Source of the DNA: Sphingobium sp. CCH11-B1
Lineage (GTDB): Bacteria > Pseudomonadota > Alphaproteobacteria > Sphingomonadales > Sphingomonadaceae
Reading direction: 5' to 3'
Assembly (NCBI RefSeq): GCF_001556865.1
Contig: NZ_LSJY01000022.1
Coordinates: forward strand, 32,939-96,938
Length of the DNA stretch: 64,000 nt
Shown: positions 44,911 to 54,130 of the stretch, one piece after another
Position numbering within the stretch: the stretch's first letter is position 1
Layout: every line of letters starts with the position of its first letter
Program-made: the position numbers and the translations under genes
Notes under the pieces: generated by a model
What the model saw: the letters and a program-made list of their open reading frames with translations, nothing else
The model's database searches: none
What the model was told of the DNA's origin: nothing

Positions 44911-45834
44911 TTAGTCCTCAAACAATGCGGTAGGACAATGACGGCCGCAAAGAAAGGCATCCGCCACTAACCGCAAGGGCGCCAGATCGACATCGGTCGC
45001 CCCGTTGGCCACCAGATCGACGAAACGGCGATACATGGCGGGATATTCCTCGTCCGGCGCCTTCATCTGCATGTCGCCATCCAGCCGCAGCGTATTGCCG
45101 CCCTCCGACAGGAGCAGGCTGCCCCGATCCGTCTCCACCGCGATATCCCATGTCTGCGGACCGGTCTGCCGCCAGTCGAACACAGCGTCGATGGCCGCGC
45201 CCGACGCCGTCGCCATGCGGAGCGCCGCGCCGATTGGTGCCTGCTTGTTTTCCGGCACCTCCAACTCGGCGGAGAGCAGGGTGACGGGTTCGGGCACGAT
45301 CTCGGTCAGGATCGACAGGGCGTTGATGCCAGGGTCGAACACGCCGAAACCGCCCGGTTCCCAGATCCAGGGTTGGCCGGGGTGCCAATGGCGCACATCC
45401 TCCCGCCACTGGATATCGATGTTTCGGATGGTGCGCTCGGCGATCCAGGCCTTTGCCTGGGCGACGGCGGCGGCGTAACGGCTGTGCCAGCTGGCGTAGA
45501 GCGTCACGCCCTGCGTCCCCGCCAGCGTCACCAGCGCATCCACTTCCGATACGGTCGCGCCGGGCGGCTTTTCAAGAAAGACGTGCTTTCCCGCCAGCAA
45601 TGCCTGCCGTGCCGCCGCATAACGGACTTGCGGCGGCTGGCAGAGGATGATGGCATCGAGATCGCCTTCGCCAGCGAGCATCGCGTCGAGGTCGGGATAG
45701 TTATTCACCCCTTCTCCTTGCGCGTTGCGGCTGGCGACGGCGACCAGTTCGATGCCAGCGGTCTTTTCGATCGCGGGCAGATGCTGGTCGCGCGCGATCT
45801 TGCCGAGGCCGACGAGACCTGCCCGGATCGTCAT
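44911..45834 (-). CDS. Gfo/Idh/MocA family sugar 1-dehydrogenase (D-galactose/L-arabinose type)
   Basis: A 307-residue oxidoreductase with Rossmann motif GLVGLGKIARDQHL, ending of the NAD domain LEKPPGATVSEVD (the E-K-P signature) and HWHPGQPWIWEPGGFGVFDPG. This set matches bacterial NAD(P)-dependent D-galactose or L-arabinose 1-dehydrogenases, which make the aldonolactone. The ATG at 45834 overlaps the aldehyde dehydrogenase stop. The cluster context supports a sugar-oxidising role; the preferred sugar is not certain. Confidence 0.85.
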   Translation of the reverse strand: MTIRAGLVGLGKIARDQHLPAIEKTAGIELVAVASRNAQGEGVNNYPDLDAMLAGEGDLDAIILCQPPQVRYAAARQALLAGKHVFLEKPPGATVSEVDALVTLAGTQGVTLYASWHSRYAAAVAQAKAWIAERTIRNIDIQWREDVRHWHPGQPWIWEPGGFGVFDPGINALSILTEIVPEPVTLLSAELEVPENKQAPIGAALRMATASGAAIDAVFDWRQTGPQTWDIAVETDRGSLLLSEGGNTLRLDGDMQMKAPDEEYPAMYRRFVDLVANGATDVDLAPLRLVADAFLCGRHCPTALFED

Positions 45835-47408
45835 GCCGCGATGCTCAGCTTGCCTTCGATCCGGCGCGTCAGGCCCCACGGGTTCGCTTCCTGCAGCGCC
45901 GGCGGCAGCAACGCGTCGGGCACGTCCTGATAGCAGACGGGGCGCAGGAAGCGCATCATCGCCAGTGTGCCGACCGAGGTCGATCGGCCATCGGCGGTGG
46001 AGGGGAAGGGGCCGCCATGCACCATCGCGTGGGTGACTTCCACGCCGGTCGGCCAGCCGTTGGTCAGGATGCGGCCAACCTTGCGCGACAGGGTCGGCAG
46101 CAGCTTTGCGGCATTCTCCTCGTCACCGGTGCCAAGCTGGAGCGTGGCGGTCAGCTGGCCTTCCAGACCTGCAATGGTCGCGATCACTTCCTCGATGCTG
46201 GAGCAGCGGATAAGCACGGACGACGAACCGAACACTTCCTCTGCCAGCACCGGGTTCGACTGGAAGGTCGCGCTGTCGGTCGCGAAGAAGGCAGGCTGTC
46301 CGCGGTTCACGCCTTCCGGCTCCGTGCCGCGCGCGACGGTGGTGACGCCGTCCGCGCCCACCAGGGCGGCGACACCCTTTTCATAGGCTTCGTGGATGCC
46401 CGGCGTCAGCATGACCTGCGGCGCCGCGCCGGAAAGCGCCTGTGCCGCCGACGCGACGAACCTGTCGAGGTCCGGGCCGTCCAGCGCGATGACCAGGCCG
46501 GGATTGGTGCAGAACTGGCCCGAACCCATTGTCAGCGATCCGACGAAAGCGGTGCCAAGGGCTTCGGCGCGATCTGCGAGCGCGCCCGGCAACAGAACCA
46601 CCGGGTTGATCGAGGACATTTCGGCATAGACGGGGATCGGTTCGGGGCGCGACGCCGCGATCTGCATCAGCGCCGTGCCGCCGCCGCGCGACCCGGTGAA
46701 ACCCACCGCCTTGACGCGCGGATCCGCGACCAGCGCGCCGCCCAGCGCACGGTTCGCGCCCGGCAGGTACGAAAATACGCCTTCATGCAGGCCGCTGCTC
46801 TTCACCGCTGCCTGGATGGCGCGGGCGACCAGTTCGCCGGTACCGGGATGCGCGCCATGGCCCTTGACGATCACCGGCGAACCGGCGGCAAAGGCAGCGG
46901 CGGTGTCGCCACCCGCAACCGAGAAGGCCAGCGGGAAGTTGGACGCGCCGAACACGGCCACGGGCCCTACCGAATGGTTGACGCGGCGCAGGTCCGCCCG
47001 TGGCAGGGGTGCACGATCGGGAATCGCACGATCGATGGTCGCGTCGAGCCAGTCACCGAGCCGCACATAGGAGGCGAACAGGCGTAGCTGCCCCACGGTA
47101 CGGCCACGCTCGCCTTCCAGACGGGCGCGGGGAAGACCGGTTTCCGCCATCGCTGTTTCGATCAGCAGATCGCCGATACCCATGATGTTGTCGGCGACCG
47201 TTTCCAGGAACGTCGCGCGCGCGTCAGGCGACAGGGTGGAGAAGCTCTCGAACGCGGCTTCGGCCAGCGCTGCAGCTTCATCGACCTCGGACTCCATGGC
47301 GCTGGAGAAGGCAACCGTGCCCTTCTCGCCCGTCGCGGGGTTGATGGCGTAAAATGGTTCGCCGCCGGTGCGCTCGCTCGCGCCGATCAGCATGGCTCCG
47401 TTGAACAT
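45831..47408 (-). CDS. NADP+-dependent aldehyde dehydrogenase (2-oxoglutarate semialdehyde type)
   Basis: A 525-residue ALDH of the aldehyde dehydrogenase (NADP+) group found in pentose and aldarate pathways, where it oxidises 2-oxoglutarate semialdehyde to 2-oxoglutarate. Catalytic Glu in AEMSSINPVV and Cys in GSGQFCTNPGL; cofactor loop GFTGSRGGGTAL. The ATG at 47408 has AAGGAGATAG upstream; 11 more codons are unlikely. It is coupled to the sugar dehydrogenase by ATGA. Confidence 0.88.
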   Translation of the reverse strand: MFNGAMLIGASERTGGEPFYAINPATGEKGTVAFSSAMESEVDEAAALAEAAFESFSTLSPDARATFLETVADNIMGIGDLLIETAMAETGLPRARLEGERGRTVGQLRLFASYVRLGDWLDATIDRAIPDRAPLPRADLRRVNHSVGPVAVFGASNFPLAFSVAGGDTAAAFAAGSPVIVKGHGAHPGTGELVARAIQAAVKSSGLHEGVFSYLPGANRALGGALVADPRVKAVGFTGSRGGGTALMQIAASRPEPIPVYAEMSSINPVVLLPGALADRAEALGTAFVGSLTMGSGQFCTNPGLVIALDGPDLDRFVASAAQALSGAAPQVMLTPGIHEAYEKGVAALVGADGVTTVARGTEPEGVNRGQPAFFATDSATFQSNPVLAEEVFGSSSVLIRCSSIEEVIATIAGLEGQLTATLQLGTGDEENAAKLLPTLSRKVGRILTNGWPTGVEVTHAMVHGGPFPSTADGRSTSVGTLAMMRFLRPVCYQDVPDALLPPALQEANPWGLTRRIEGKLSIAA

Positions 47409-47539
47409 GGCTATCTCCTTGGGGGACAGAGGGCTTGTCATGTGCCGGCAGAACGCTGAGCGGCCGGCCGGCTTGAAGAGGGTGGAAGGAGGGGGCTACC
47501 GTCAGATGGTCCGTCGCCCCGTCGCTTTCAACGTTATAA

Positions 47540-47553
47540 TGGGAGCGCTATCA
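47540..47553 (-). promoter_or_regulatory. Candidate LacI-type operator
   Basis: An imperfect palindrome with a central GC, TGATAGC|GCTCCCA on the minus strand, lies at the end of the dehydratase gene, just upstream of a TATAAC-like -10 for the aldehyde dehydrogenase gene. Such 14-bp sites are typical of LacI/GalR sugar regulators. No LacI gene is in the window. Confidence 0.3.
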
Positions 47554-49353
47554 ATGATTGTCGCGGGGCAGGCCCTTGGTCTGCGCGATACGCTGATATT
47601 TCTCCGCACCCTCCAGAATCGCGCCGGTGTTGAGCTGGCCCACGACCGAGCGCTGGATTTCCTGCCACGGGGTCTGCGAAGCAGGATATTTGAACCCGCC
47701 CTCAGCCACCAGAGCTGCACGGCGTGCTTCCAGTTCCTCGTTCGAAATAAGGACGTTCACTGTTCCGGCCTTCAGGTCCATGCGTACCCGGTCGCCATCC
47801 TTCAGCAGGGCGAGGCCGCCCATCGCCGCAGCTTCGGGCGACGCGTTGAGGATGGACGGGCTGCCGCTCGTGCCCGACTGGCGGCCGTCGCCGATGCAGG
47901 GCAGGGCGGACACGCCTTCGGTGATCAGATAGGCGGGCGGCCGCATGTTCACGACCTCGGCCGCGCCGGGATAGCCGACAGGGCCGGCGCCGCGCATGAA
48001 CAGCAACGTGTCGGGCGTGATGCCGGTCGCCGGATCATCGATGCGGTGATGATAATCCTCCGGCCCGTCGAACACGATCGCGGGGCCTTCGAACGCATCC
48101 GGGTCGTTCGGGTTGGACAGGTAACGGTCGCGAAATTCCTCGCTGATGACGCTGGTCTTCATGACCGCCGCGTCGAACAGGTTGCCCGACAGTACCAGGA
48201 AGCCGGCTTCCTCCTTCAGCGGCTGGACGAACGGACGGATGACCTTCTCGTCCTCGATCGCGACGCCGCGGCAATTCTCGCCCATGGTCTTGCCGTTGAC
48301 GGTCATCGCGCCTTCGCGGATCAGGCCCTGTTCGATCAGTTGGCTGACAACCGCAGGCACGCCGCCGGCGCGATAATAATCCTCCGCCAGATACTCGCCC
48401 GCAGGTTGCAGATTGACGAGCAGCGGAATCTTGTGACCCACAGTCTCCCAGTCCTTGAGCGGCACATCGACGCCCATATGGCGGGCGATCGCGGTCAGGT
48501 GGATGGGAGCGTTGGTCGATCCGCCGATGGCGCTGTTGACCGCGATGGCGTTGTGAAACGCGTCCACGGTCATGATGTCGGAAGGCTTCAAATCCTCATG
48601 CACCATCTCCACGATCCGCTTGCCGGTCAGGTAGGCCGCTTCCTGCCGGTCGCGATAGGGCGCGGGGATCGCGGCGGAGCCCGGCAGCATCATGCCCAGC
48701 GCTTCGGCCAGGCTGTTCATGGTGCTGGCCGTGCCCATGGTGTTGCAATATCCTGTCGACGGCGCGGAGGAGGCGACGAGCTTGATGAAGCCTTCATCGT
48801 CGATCTTGCCGGCGGCCAGCAACTGGCGGGCATGCCAGACGATGGTGCCCGAGCCAGTGCGCTCGCCCTTGAACCAGCCGTTCAGCATCGGGCCGACCGA
48901 CAGGGCGATGGCCGGAATATTGACGGTGGCGGCGGCCATCAGCAGCGCCGGCGTGGTCTTGTCACAGCCGGTTGTCAGGATCACGCCGTCGAGGGGATAG
49001 CCGTATATCGCTTCCACCAGGCCGAGATAGGCGAGGTTGCGGTCAAGGCCGGCGGTTGGGCGCTTGCCGGTTTCCTGGATCGGATGGACCGGGAATTCCA
49101 GGGCGATGCCGCCCATTTCGCGGATACCGTCGCGCATCCGCTCGGCCAGCACCAGATGATGGCGGTTGCAAGGCGACAGGTCGCTGCCGGTCTGGGCGAT
49201 GCCGATGATGGGCTTGCCGCTGCGCAATTCGTCGAGGCTGAGGCCGAAGTTCAGATAACGCTCCAGATAGAGCGCGGTCATGTCGATATTTTCGGGATTA
49301 TCGAACCAGGCGCGGCTGCGCAGTTTCGAGGTAGAACTGGACGAATCGCTCAT
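47551..49353 (-). CDS. IlvD/Edd family sugar-acid dehydratase
   Basis: A 600-residue [Fe-S] dehydratase of the L-arabonate/D-xylonate type. Cluster cysteines are in [20 protein letters not shown] and [30 protein letters not shown] and [16 protein letters not shown] are conserved. It would remove water from arabonate, galactonate or xylonate to give the 2-keto-3-deoxy acid. The ATG at 49353 follows AGGAT; 21 in-frame codons before it are excluded. It is divergent from dgoK. Confidence 0.9.
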   Translation of the reverse strand: MSDSSSSTSKLRSRAWFDNPENIDMTALYLERYLNFGLSLDELRSGKPIIGIAQTGSDLSPCNRHHLVLAERMRDGIREMGGIALEFPVHPIQETGKRPTAGLDRNLAYLGLVEAIYGYPLDGVILTTGCDKTTPALLMAAATVNIPAIALSVGPMLNGWFKGERTGSGTIVWHARQLLAAGKIDDEGFIKLVASSAPSTGYCNTMGTASTMNSLAEALGMMLPGSAAIPAPYRDRQEAAYLTGKRIVEMVHEDLKPSDIMTVDAFHNAIAVNSAIGGSTNAPIHLTAIARHMGVDVPLKDWETVGHKIPLLVNLQPAGEYLAEDYYRAGGVPAVVSQLIEQGLIREGAMTVNGKTMGENCRGVAIEDEKVIRPFVQPLKEEAGFLVLSGNLFDAAVMKTSVISEEFRDRYLSNPNDPDAFEGPAIVFDGPEDYHHRIDDPATGITPDTLLFMRGAGPVGYPGAAEVVNMRPPAYLITEGVSALPCIGDGRQSGTSGSPSILNASPEAAAMGGLALLKDGDRVRMDLKAGTVNVLISNEELEARRAALVAEGGFKYPASQTPWQEIQRSVVGQLNTGAILEGAEKYQRIAQTKGLPRDNH

Positions 49354-49403
49354 AGGGCATCCTGACGCAAAGGGAGGCGGCGCGCGTTGACGCGCTTGTG
49401 ATG

Positions 49404-49432
49404 CTGATATACTCATACATATTCTATTTCAA
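49404..49432 (-). promoter_or_regulatory. Promoter of the dehydratase operon
   Basis: On the minus strand TTGAAA (49432-49427) and TATCAG (49409-49404) are separated by exactly 17 bp, about 50 bp before the dehydratase ATG. The AT-rich spacer contains a GTATGAGTATA segment that could be read by the cluster's GntR/FCD regulator. Confidence 0.55.
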
Positions 49433-49489
49433 GCTGGCGAAGAGGATTGTTGTGAACGCTATCGCGTTACCGGTCGCGAGGGTGGCCCT

Positions 49490-50392
49490 TTGACCTACCG
49501 CATAGTCGGCGATTGGGGCACCACCCGCCTGCGACTGTTCAAATTGGAAGGCGAAGCGATCGTCGCTCGCGCTCACGGACCGGGCATCGGCGGCATCGGC
49601 GATGGCGCGGAGGCAGCGTTCGTCGCCACGGTCGGGACCTGGCTGGCGGATGGCTTGCCGCAGTCGGTTACGCTGTGCGGCATGGCGGGCGCGCGGGACG
49701 GATGGATGGAAGCGCCTTATGCCGAATGCCCGTCGGACGGGCAGGCTTGGCGCAGCGTCGCGCGTTGCTTCGACTGGGAAAAGACGTCGGTCGCGATCCT
49801 TGCAGGACTGGCGTGTCAGCACGACGACGGCATGCCGGACGTGATGCGCGGAGAGGAGACGCAGATTTTCGGCGCATGCCAGCTCGACCCCGCTCTGGCT
49901 CAGGGGCGGCATCTGATCGCGTTGCCCGGCACGCATAATAAATGGGCGCTGTTGGAGGAGGGCCGGGTCATCACGTTCCGGACTGTTCCGACCGGCGAAC
50001 TATTCGCGCTACTCAAGGACCGGTCCACCTTGGGAGGCGGAGGGCGTATCGGAGACCCGGCGGAGGAGGCTGCAGGCTTTGCCGAAGGGCTGGATCAGGC
50101 CGATGGAGGGCGGTTGCTGACATCTCTTTTCGCCACGCGCACGATGCGTCTGCGTTCGGGGCGTTCGGTCAGTTGGACCATGGGTTATCTGTCCGGCCTG
50201 CTGATCGGCTGCGAGATCGGCGAAGTGCGGGCGAGCCTGGGTGACGGGCAGGACATCGTCCTGATCGGCGACCCACAGCTTTGCGCGCGCTATGCGCAGG
50301 GACTTGGCCTGCAAGGGCTGCAAAGCCGGACGATGGACGGAGAGGCATGCGTGGTTGCAGGCCTCACGATGGCGGAAGGAAGGGTGGTATGA
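49490..50392 (+). CDS. dgoK: 2-dehydro-3-deoxygalactonokinase
   Basis: A 300-residue kinase that phosphorylates 2-dehydro-3-deoxygalactonate at C6. The N-terminal phosphate loop is DWGTTRLRLFKL; MRGEETQIFG, ALPGTHNKWALLE and GELFALLKDRSTLG are DgoK blocks. The start appears to be TTG at 49490 behind GAGGGTGG; no ATG or GTG fits the expected N terminus. Its stop overlaps the dgoA start (ATGA). Confidence 0.92.
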   Translation: MTYRIVGDWGTTRLRLFKLEGEAIVARAHGPGIGGIGDGAEAAFVATVGTWLADGLPQSVTLCGMAGARDGWMEAPYAECPSDGQAWRSVARCFDWEKTSVAILAGLACQHDDGMPDVMRGEETQIFGACQLDPALAQGRHLIALPGTHNKWALLEEGRVITFRTVPTGELFALLKDRSTLGGGGRIGDPAEEAAGFAEGLDQADGGRLLTSLFATRTMRLRSGRSVSWTMGYLSGLLIGCEIGEVRASLGDGQDIVLIGDPQLCARYAQGLGLQGLQSRTMDGEACVVAGLTMAEGRVV

Positions 50393-51021
50393 CGGTTGAC
50401 GAACTGCTGGCTGATGGCGCGCCTCCCGTATGTGCGATCCTGCGTGGCGTGCGGCCCGATGAAGCGGTCGATATCAGTGCGGCGCTGATCGAGGCGGGCA
50501 TCCGCATTTTGGAAGTGCCGTTCAATTCGCCGGAACCGCTGCGCAGCATTGCCGCCATGCACAATGCATTCGGGTCAGAAGCGCTGATCGGTGGGGGTAC
50601 GGTGCTGAGCGTCGGGGCTGTGGAGGATCTGCACGGAGCGGGCGGGCGCATCATGGTGACCCCCAACACCAACGTGGAGGTGATCGCCAGGGGTGCGGAA
50701 CTGGGGCTGGAAATGCTGCCCGGCTTTATGACGCCTAGCGAAGCCTTCGCGGCGATCGGTGCCGGTGCCAGCCGGATCAAGCTGTTTCCCGCCGGACGGC
50801 TGGGGCCGGCCTATGTGAAGGCGGTGAAGGACGTGCTGCCACGCAATGTGGGAGTGTGGGCCGTTGGCGGCACCGACGCTGATACGATCGGGGAATGGCT
50901 TGCGGCCGGGTGCGAGGGCGTGGGCGTGGGCGGCGCACTCTATCGACCTGGCGATGGAGCCGCTGTCGTGGGTGAACGCGGCCGCGCGCTGGTCGCGGCC
51001 TGGGGAAGGGCGCGCGGTTGA
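50389..51021 (+). CDS. dgoA: 2-dehydro-3-deoxy-6-phosphogalactonate aldolase
   Basis: A 210-residue class I aldolase giving pyruvate and glyceraldehyde 3-phosphate, the last step of the De Ley-Doudoroff galactose route. CAILRGVRPDEA at the N terminus, Glu in EVPFNSPEPL, and the Schiff-base lysine in RIKLFPAGRLGPAYVKA; the phosphate site is AVGGTDADTIGEWLAAG. It is coupled to dgoK. Confidence 0.93.
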   Translation: MTVDELLADGAPPVCAILRGVRPDEAVDISAALIEAGIRILEVPFNSPEPLRSIAAMHNAFGSEALIGGGTVLSVGAVEDLHGAGGRIMVTPNTNVEVIARGAELGLEMLPGFMTPSEAFAAIGAGASRIKLFPAGRLGPAYVKAVKDVLPRNVGVWAVGGTDADTIGEWLAAGCEGVGVGGALYRPGDGAAVVGERGRALVAAWGRARG

Positions 51022-51088
51022 CGCGGTGCGTTGCGGCTGAGACATCACGCCGCTTGAAAAGCCCAACGCCTGGGCGCATGCACCGGCC

Positions 51089-52123
51089 ATGACTGTATAT
51101 CGCTCTGACGGCACCATGCGGCCTGCCGCATTGGCCCGGTGGCTCCTCTTGGTCGCTTGCCTGGTCTTCTGCATGGTGGTGGTGGGGGGCATTACCCGCC
51201 TCACCGAATCCGGCCTGTCCATCACCCAATGGAAGCCGATTACGGGAGCCATCCCGCCGCTGTCGCACGATCAGTGGGTGGAAGCCTTCCGCCTTTATCA
51301 GCAGATTCCGGAATATCGTCAGATCAACCGGGGGATGAGCCTTTCGGATTTCCAGTTCATCTTCTTCTGGGAATGGCTGCACCGGTTGCTTGGTCGGCTG
51401 ATCGGCCTTGCCTTCGCACTGCCGTTTGCCTGGTTCGCGGTGAAGCGGGCGATCCCGCGCGGCTATGGACTGCGTCTGGTGGCGTTGTTGGCGCTTGGCG
51501 GACTTCAGGGTGCGATCGGATGGTGGATGGTGAAGTCGGGCCTGTCCGTTCGCACCGACGTCAGCCATTATCGCCTGGCTGTGCATCTGCTCACTGCCCT
51601 CTTCATCATGGGTGGGCTTATCTGGACGGCGCTCGATCTGCGGGCGTTGGCGCGTGACCCGCGGTCGCGTCCTGCGACGCTGCGTCCGTTCGCGCTCGTG
51701 GTGCTGCTCCTTCTTGCCGTGCAACTGATGCTGGGCGCGTTCACGGCGGGGCTCGATGCGGGCTATGTTTCCAGCACATGGCCGCTGATGAACGATCATC
51801 TGGTGCCGGAAGGGATCAGCTGGATGGGATCGGCCTGGGCGACGGTGTCGAGCGACCCCTATCTCGTCCACTTTCTCCATCGCTGGTGGGCATGGATCGC
51901 GGCCGCAGCCTTGTTCGTGCTGGCGGCTCGGGCGAAACGAGCGGGTTGTCGCCCCGCAGCCATTGCCATCCATGCGGCGGTCGGCGCGCAGATCGTTCTG
52001 GGCATCGCAACCGTCATGAGCGGGATTGCCCTGCCGCTGGCCGTGCTTCATCAGGCGGTGGGCGCTCTGGTGGTGGCTGCGGCGGCATGGGGGGCGCATG
52101 CGGTGGGAGCGTATCGACGGTGA
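51089..52123 (+). CDS. ctaA: Heme A synthase (CtaA/Cox15)
   Basis: A 344-residue membrane enzyme with about eight helices that oxidises heme O to heme A for aa3 oxidases. GGITRLTESGLSITQWKPITG is split by the first helix, and WEWLHRLLGRLIG, SHYRLAVHL, HFLHRWWAW and LHQAVGALV supply the four heme-ligand histidines. The ATG is at 51089. The next gene starts with a GTGA overlap. Confidence 0.95.
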   Translation: MTVYRSDGTMRPAALARWLLLVACLVFCMVVVGGITRLTESGLSITQWKPITGAIPPLSHDQWVEAFRLYQQIPEYRQINRGMSLSDFQFIFFWEWLHRLLGRLIGLAFALPFAWFAVKRAIPRGYGLRLVALLALGGLQGAIGWWMVKSGLSVRTDVSHYRLAVHLLTALFIMGGLIWTALDLRALARDPRSRPATLRPFALVVLLLLAVQLMLGAFTAGLDAGYVSSTWPLMNDHLVPEGISWMGSAWATVSSDPYLVHFLHRWWAWIAAAALFVLAARAKRAGCRPAAIAIHAAVGAQIVLGIATVMSGIALPLAVLHQAVGALVVAAAAWGAHAVGAYRR

Positions 52124-52923
52124 GGCCCGCGTCCTTCCTGCCCGCGTCCTTCCTGCTCGCGGCGGCGATCTCTCAGCCCGCGGCAGCCGAAGCCATCGCC
52201 ATTCCCTTCGCGCCGCCGACCGGGATGGCGCTGACGTACCGGATCGACCAGCATCGTCCCGTTGCCGGGCAGGACAGCCTCTTTCGCGCAGTGCGCCGGT
52301 TGCGGTTCGAACGGGCAGGCAGCGGATATATGCTCTATGCCACCTTGCAATCGATCGACACGGATGCACCCGCATCCGGGGCCGAGCCCTATCGCGCGGC
52401 GCTTGGACCGCTGGTGGGCGTCGAGATGCGCTTCCGGTTGGACGGCAAGGGTCGTATCGTGGCGCTCGAAGACATGGACGCCGTCTGGACCAGTGTGCAG
52501 ACGGGTCTTGCCGCGATGCTCACCACTTTTCCGTCTGACAGCAGCCGTTACAAGGCCGCCGCGCGCGTGCAGGCGTTGTTCGCTGGGCTTTTGGCCGAGG
52601 GGAGGCTGGCATTGCTGGCCGGGGAATTACAGCCCTTGTTCCTCTTCTCCGGCAGCGATGTCGCCGACGGTCCGGGCCGAGGGCTCCGCACCATGGCAGG
52701 CTCTCCGCTGGGCAAGCCGGTCGAGGTGGAGGGAACCCTGAAGATAACCGCGCAGACGCCGGCCAGGCTCGCCCTGGAGGAGAAGCTGGCGGGAGAGGGG
52801 GTTCAGGTGGCGGTTCGCTACGGCCTTTCCCGCCAGACCGGCATCGTTGAAGAACAGGAGCGTACCCTGGTCGCCGGCGCGCTGGCGATGAAGGAGAACA
52901 GGAGCCTGACGGCGGCCAAATAG
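52120..52923 (+). CDS. Exported hypothetical protein coupled to ctaA
   Basis: A 267-residue protein starting at the GTG at 52120, which overlaps the ctaA stop (GTGA). The first 24 residues (SFLPASFLLAAAISQPAAA core) look like a signal peptide, so it is probably periplasmic. The mature part is mixed beta/alpha (RFRLDGKGRIVALEDMDAVW; RLALEEKLAGEGVQVAVRY) and ends TGIVEEQERTLVAG. I do not recognise a family. The coupling suggests a link to oxidase or envelope maturation, but this is only context. Confidence 0.75.
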   Translation: MRPASFLPASFLLAAAISQPAAAEAIAIPFAPPTGMALTYRIDQHRPVAGQDSLFRAVRRLRFERAGSGYMLYATLQSIDTDAPASGAEPYRAALGPLVGVEMRFRLDGKGRIVALEDMDAVWTSVQTGLAAMLTTFPSDSSRYKAAARVQALFAGLLAEGRLALLAGELQPLFLFSGSDVADGPGRGLRTMAGSPLGKPVEVEGTLKITAQTPARLALEEKLAGEGVQVAVRYGLSRQTGIVEEQERTLVAGALAMKENRSLTAAK

Positions 52924-52965
52924 TGCAAGGTATTATTTTACCCGTCAGCAAAGCCGCCGAATCTC

Positions 52966-52994
52966 TTGACTTCACCGTGGGCAATCGTCATTAG
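52966..52994 (+). promoter_or_regulatory. Candidate rplM promoter
   Basis: TTGACT (52966-52971), a 17-bp spacer, then CATTAG (52989-52994). A transcript starting near 53001 would begin just before the hairpin at 53005. Confidence 0.45.
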
Positions 52995-53004
52995 CGCCCC
53001 ACTT

Positions 53005-53038
53005 CCGGGTGTCGGCAACGGCGCCCGGTTCCTTTTTT
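53005..53038 (+). terminator. Terminator-like hairpin in the rplM leader
   Basis: CCGGGTG (53005-53011) pairs with CGCCCGG (53022-53028), followed by TTCCTTTTTT. It lies only 20 bp before the rplM ATG. It could end the upstream ctaA transcript or act as an attenuator within the L13 leader. Confidence 0.6.
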
Positions 53039-53057
53039 CATTCGGAGCATAAGCACC

Positions 53058-53537
53058 ATGAAGGCGCTGATGAAGACCACCAAGCCGGCGACCCCGGCAA
53101 CGGTCGAAAAGAAGTGGATCCTGATCGACGCGGAAGGTCTCGTCGTCGGCCGCCTCGCTTCGACCGTGGCGAATATCCTGCGCGGCAAGCACAAGCCGAG
53201 CTTCACCCCCCATGTCGATTGTGGTGACAATGTCATCATCATCAACGCGGCGAAGGTGAAGTTCACCGGCCGTAAGCTGACCGACAAGGTTTACTACAAG
53301 CACACCGGCTACGCCGGCGGCATCAAGGAAACCACGCCCGCCAAGATCCTGGAAGGCCGTTTCCCCGAACGCGTCCTGGAAAAGGCCGTGGAGCGCATGA
53401 TTCCCCGTGGCCCGCTGGGTCGTCAGCAGATGCGCAATCTGCGCATCTTCGCCGGTGCCGAGCATGCTCATGAAGCCCAGAACCCCGAAGTGCTCGACTT
53501 CGCGTCGCGCAACCGCAAGAACAAGGTGGGTGCATAA
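53058..53537 (+). CDS. rplM: 50S ribosomal protein L13
   Basis: A 159-residue L13: [55 protein letters not shown] and [18 protein letters not shown] are all conserved. The N terminus carries about 12 extra residues ([16 protein letters not shown]), usual in alphaproteobacteria. The ATG follows a GGAG site. The TAA overlaps the rpsI start. Confidence 0.97.
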   Translation: MKALMKTTKPATPATVEKKWILIDAEGLVVGRLASTVANILRGKHKPSFTPHVDCGDNVIIINAAKVKFTGRKLTDKVYYKHTGYAGGIKETTPAKILEGRFPERVLEKAVERMIPRGPLGRQQMRNLRIFAGAEHAHEAQNPEVLDFASRNRKNKVGA

Positions 53538-54067
53538 TGTCCGATAACCGCCAGTCCCTGTCCGACCTCGCGTCGCTGACCGCCAATGCCCCTGCTGTTC
53601 CGGCCGCTGTCGAAGGCGGCGAAGCGCCTGCCGCTCCGGTCCAGCCCTCCGCTCCGCTGCGCGCGCAGGAAATCGACGGCCTCGGCCGCGCCTATGCCAC
53701 CGGCCGCCGCAAGGACGCCGTCGCCCGCGTGTGGGTGAAGCCCGGCACCGGCAAGATCACGGTCAACGGCCGCGATCAGGAAATCTATTTCGCCCGTCCG
53801 ACCCTGCGCCTCGTCATCAACCAGCCCTTCGGCGTGACCGATCGCGTGGGTCAGTATGACGTCGTGTGCACCGTCAAGGGGGGTGGCCTTTCGGGCCAGG
53901 CCGGCGCGGTCAAGCATGGCATCGCTCAGGCACTCAGCAAGTATGAGCCCGCGCTGCGCAGCGCGGTCAAGGCCGAAGGCTTCCTGACCCGCGATCCCCG
54001 CGTCGTTGAACGTAAGAAGTACGGCAAGGCGAAGGCTCGCCGCAGCTTCCAGTTCTCGAAGCGCTGA
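53537..54067 (+). CDS. rpsI: 30S ribosomal protein S9
   Basis: A 176-residue S9 with an Ala/Pro/Glu-rich N-terminal extension of about 45 residues, typical of alphaproteobacteria. The core begins [20 protein letters not shown], and the C terminus ends RRSFQFSKR, the tail that reaches the tRNA in the P site. It is coupled to rplM by TAATG and closed by a strong terminator. Confidence 0.97.
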   Translation: MSDNRQSLSDLASLTANAPAVPAAVEGGEAPAAPVQPSAPLRAQEIDGLGRAYATGRRKDAVARVWVKPGTGKITVNGRDQEIYFARPTLRLVINQPFGVTDRVGQYDVVCTVKGGGLSGQAGAVKHGIAQALSKYEPALRSAVKAEGFLTRDPRVVERKKYGKAKARRSFQFSKR

Positions 54068-54086
54068 TCGTTTCCAGAGACAAGGG

Positions 54087-54115
54087 AAAGGGGCCGGTTT
54101 TCCGGCCCCTTTTTT
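54087..54115 (+). terminator. Rho-independent terminator of rplM-rpsI
   Basis: AAAGGGGCCGG (54087-54097) pairs perfectly with CCGGCCCCTTT (54102-54112) around a TTTT loop, and the T run continues to 54115. Confidence 0.9.
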
Positions 54116-54130
54116 CATGCCCGGCTGGCG

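Noticed and set aside
47368..49365. 665-codon plus-strand open frame opposite the dehydratase gene
   Set aside because: Antisense of a dehydratase with intact Fe-S cysteine motifs; no protein-like features of its own.
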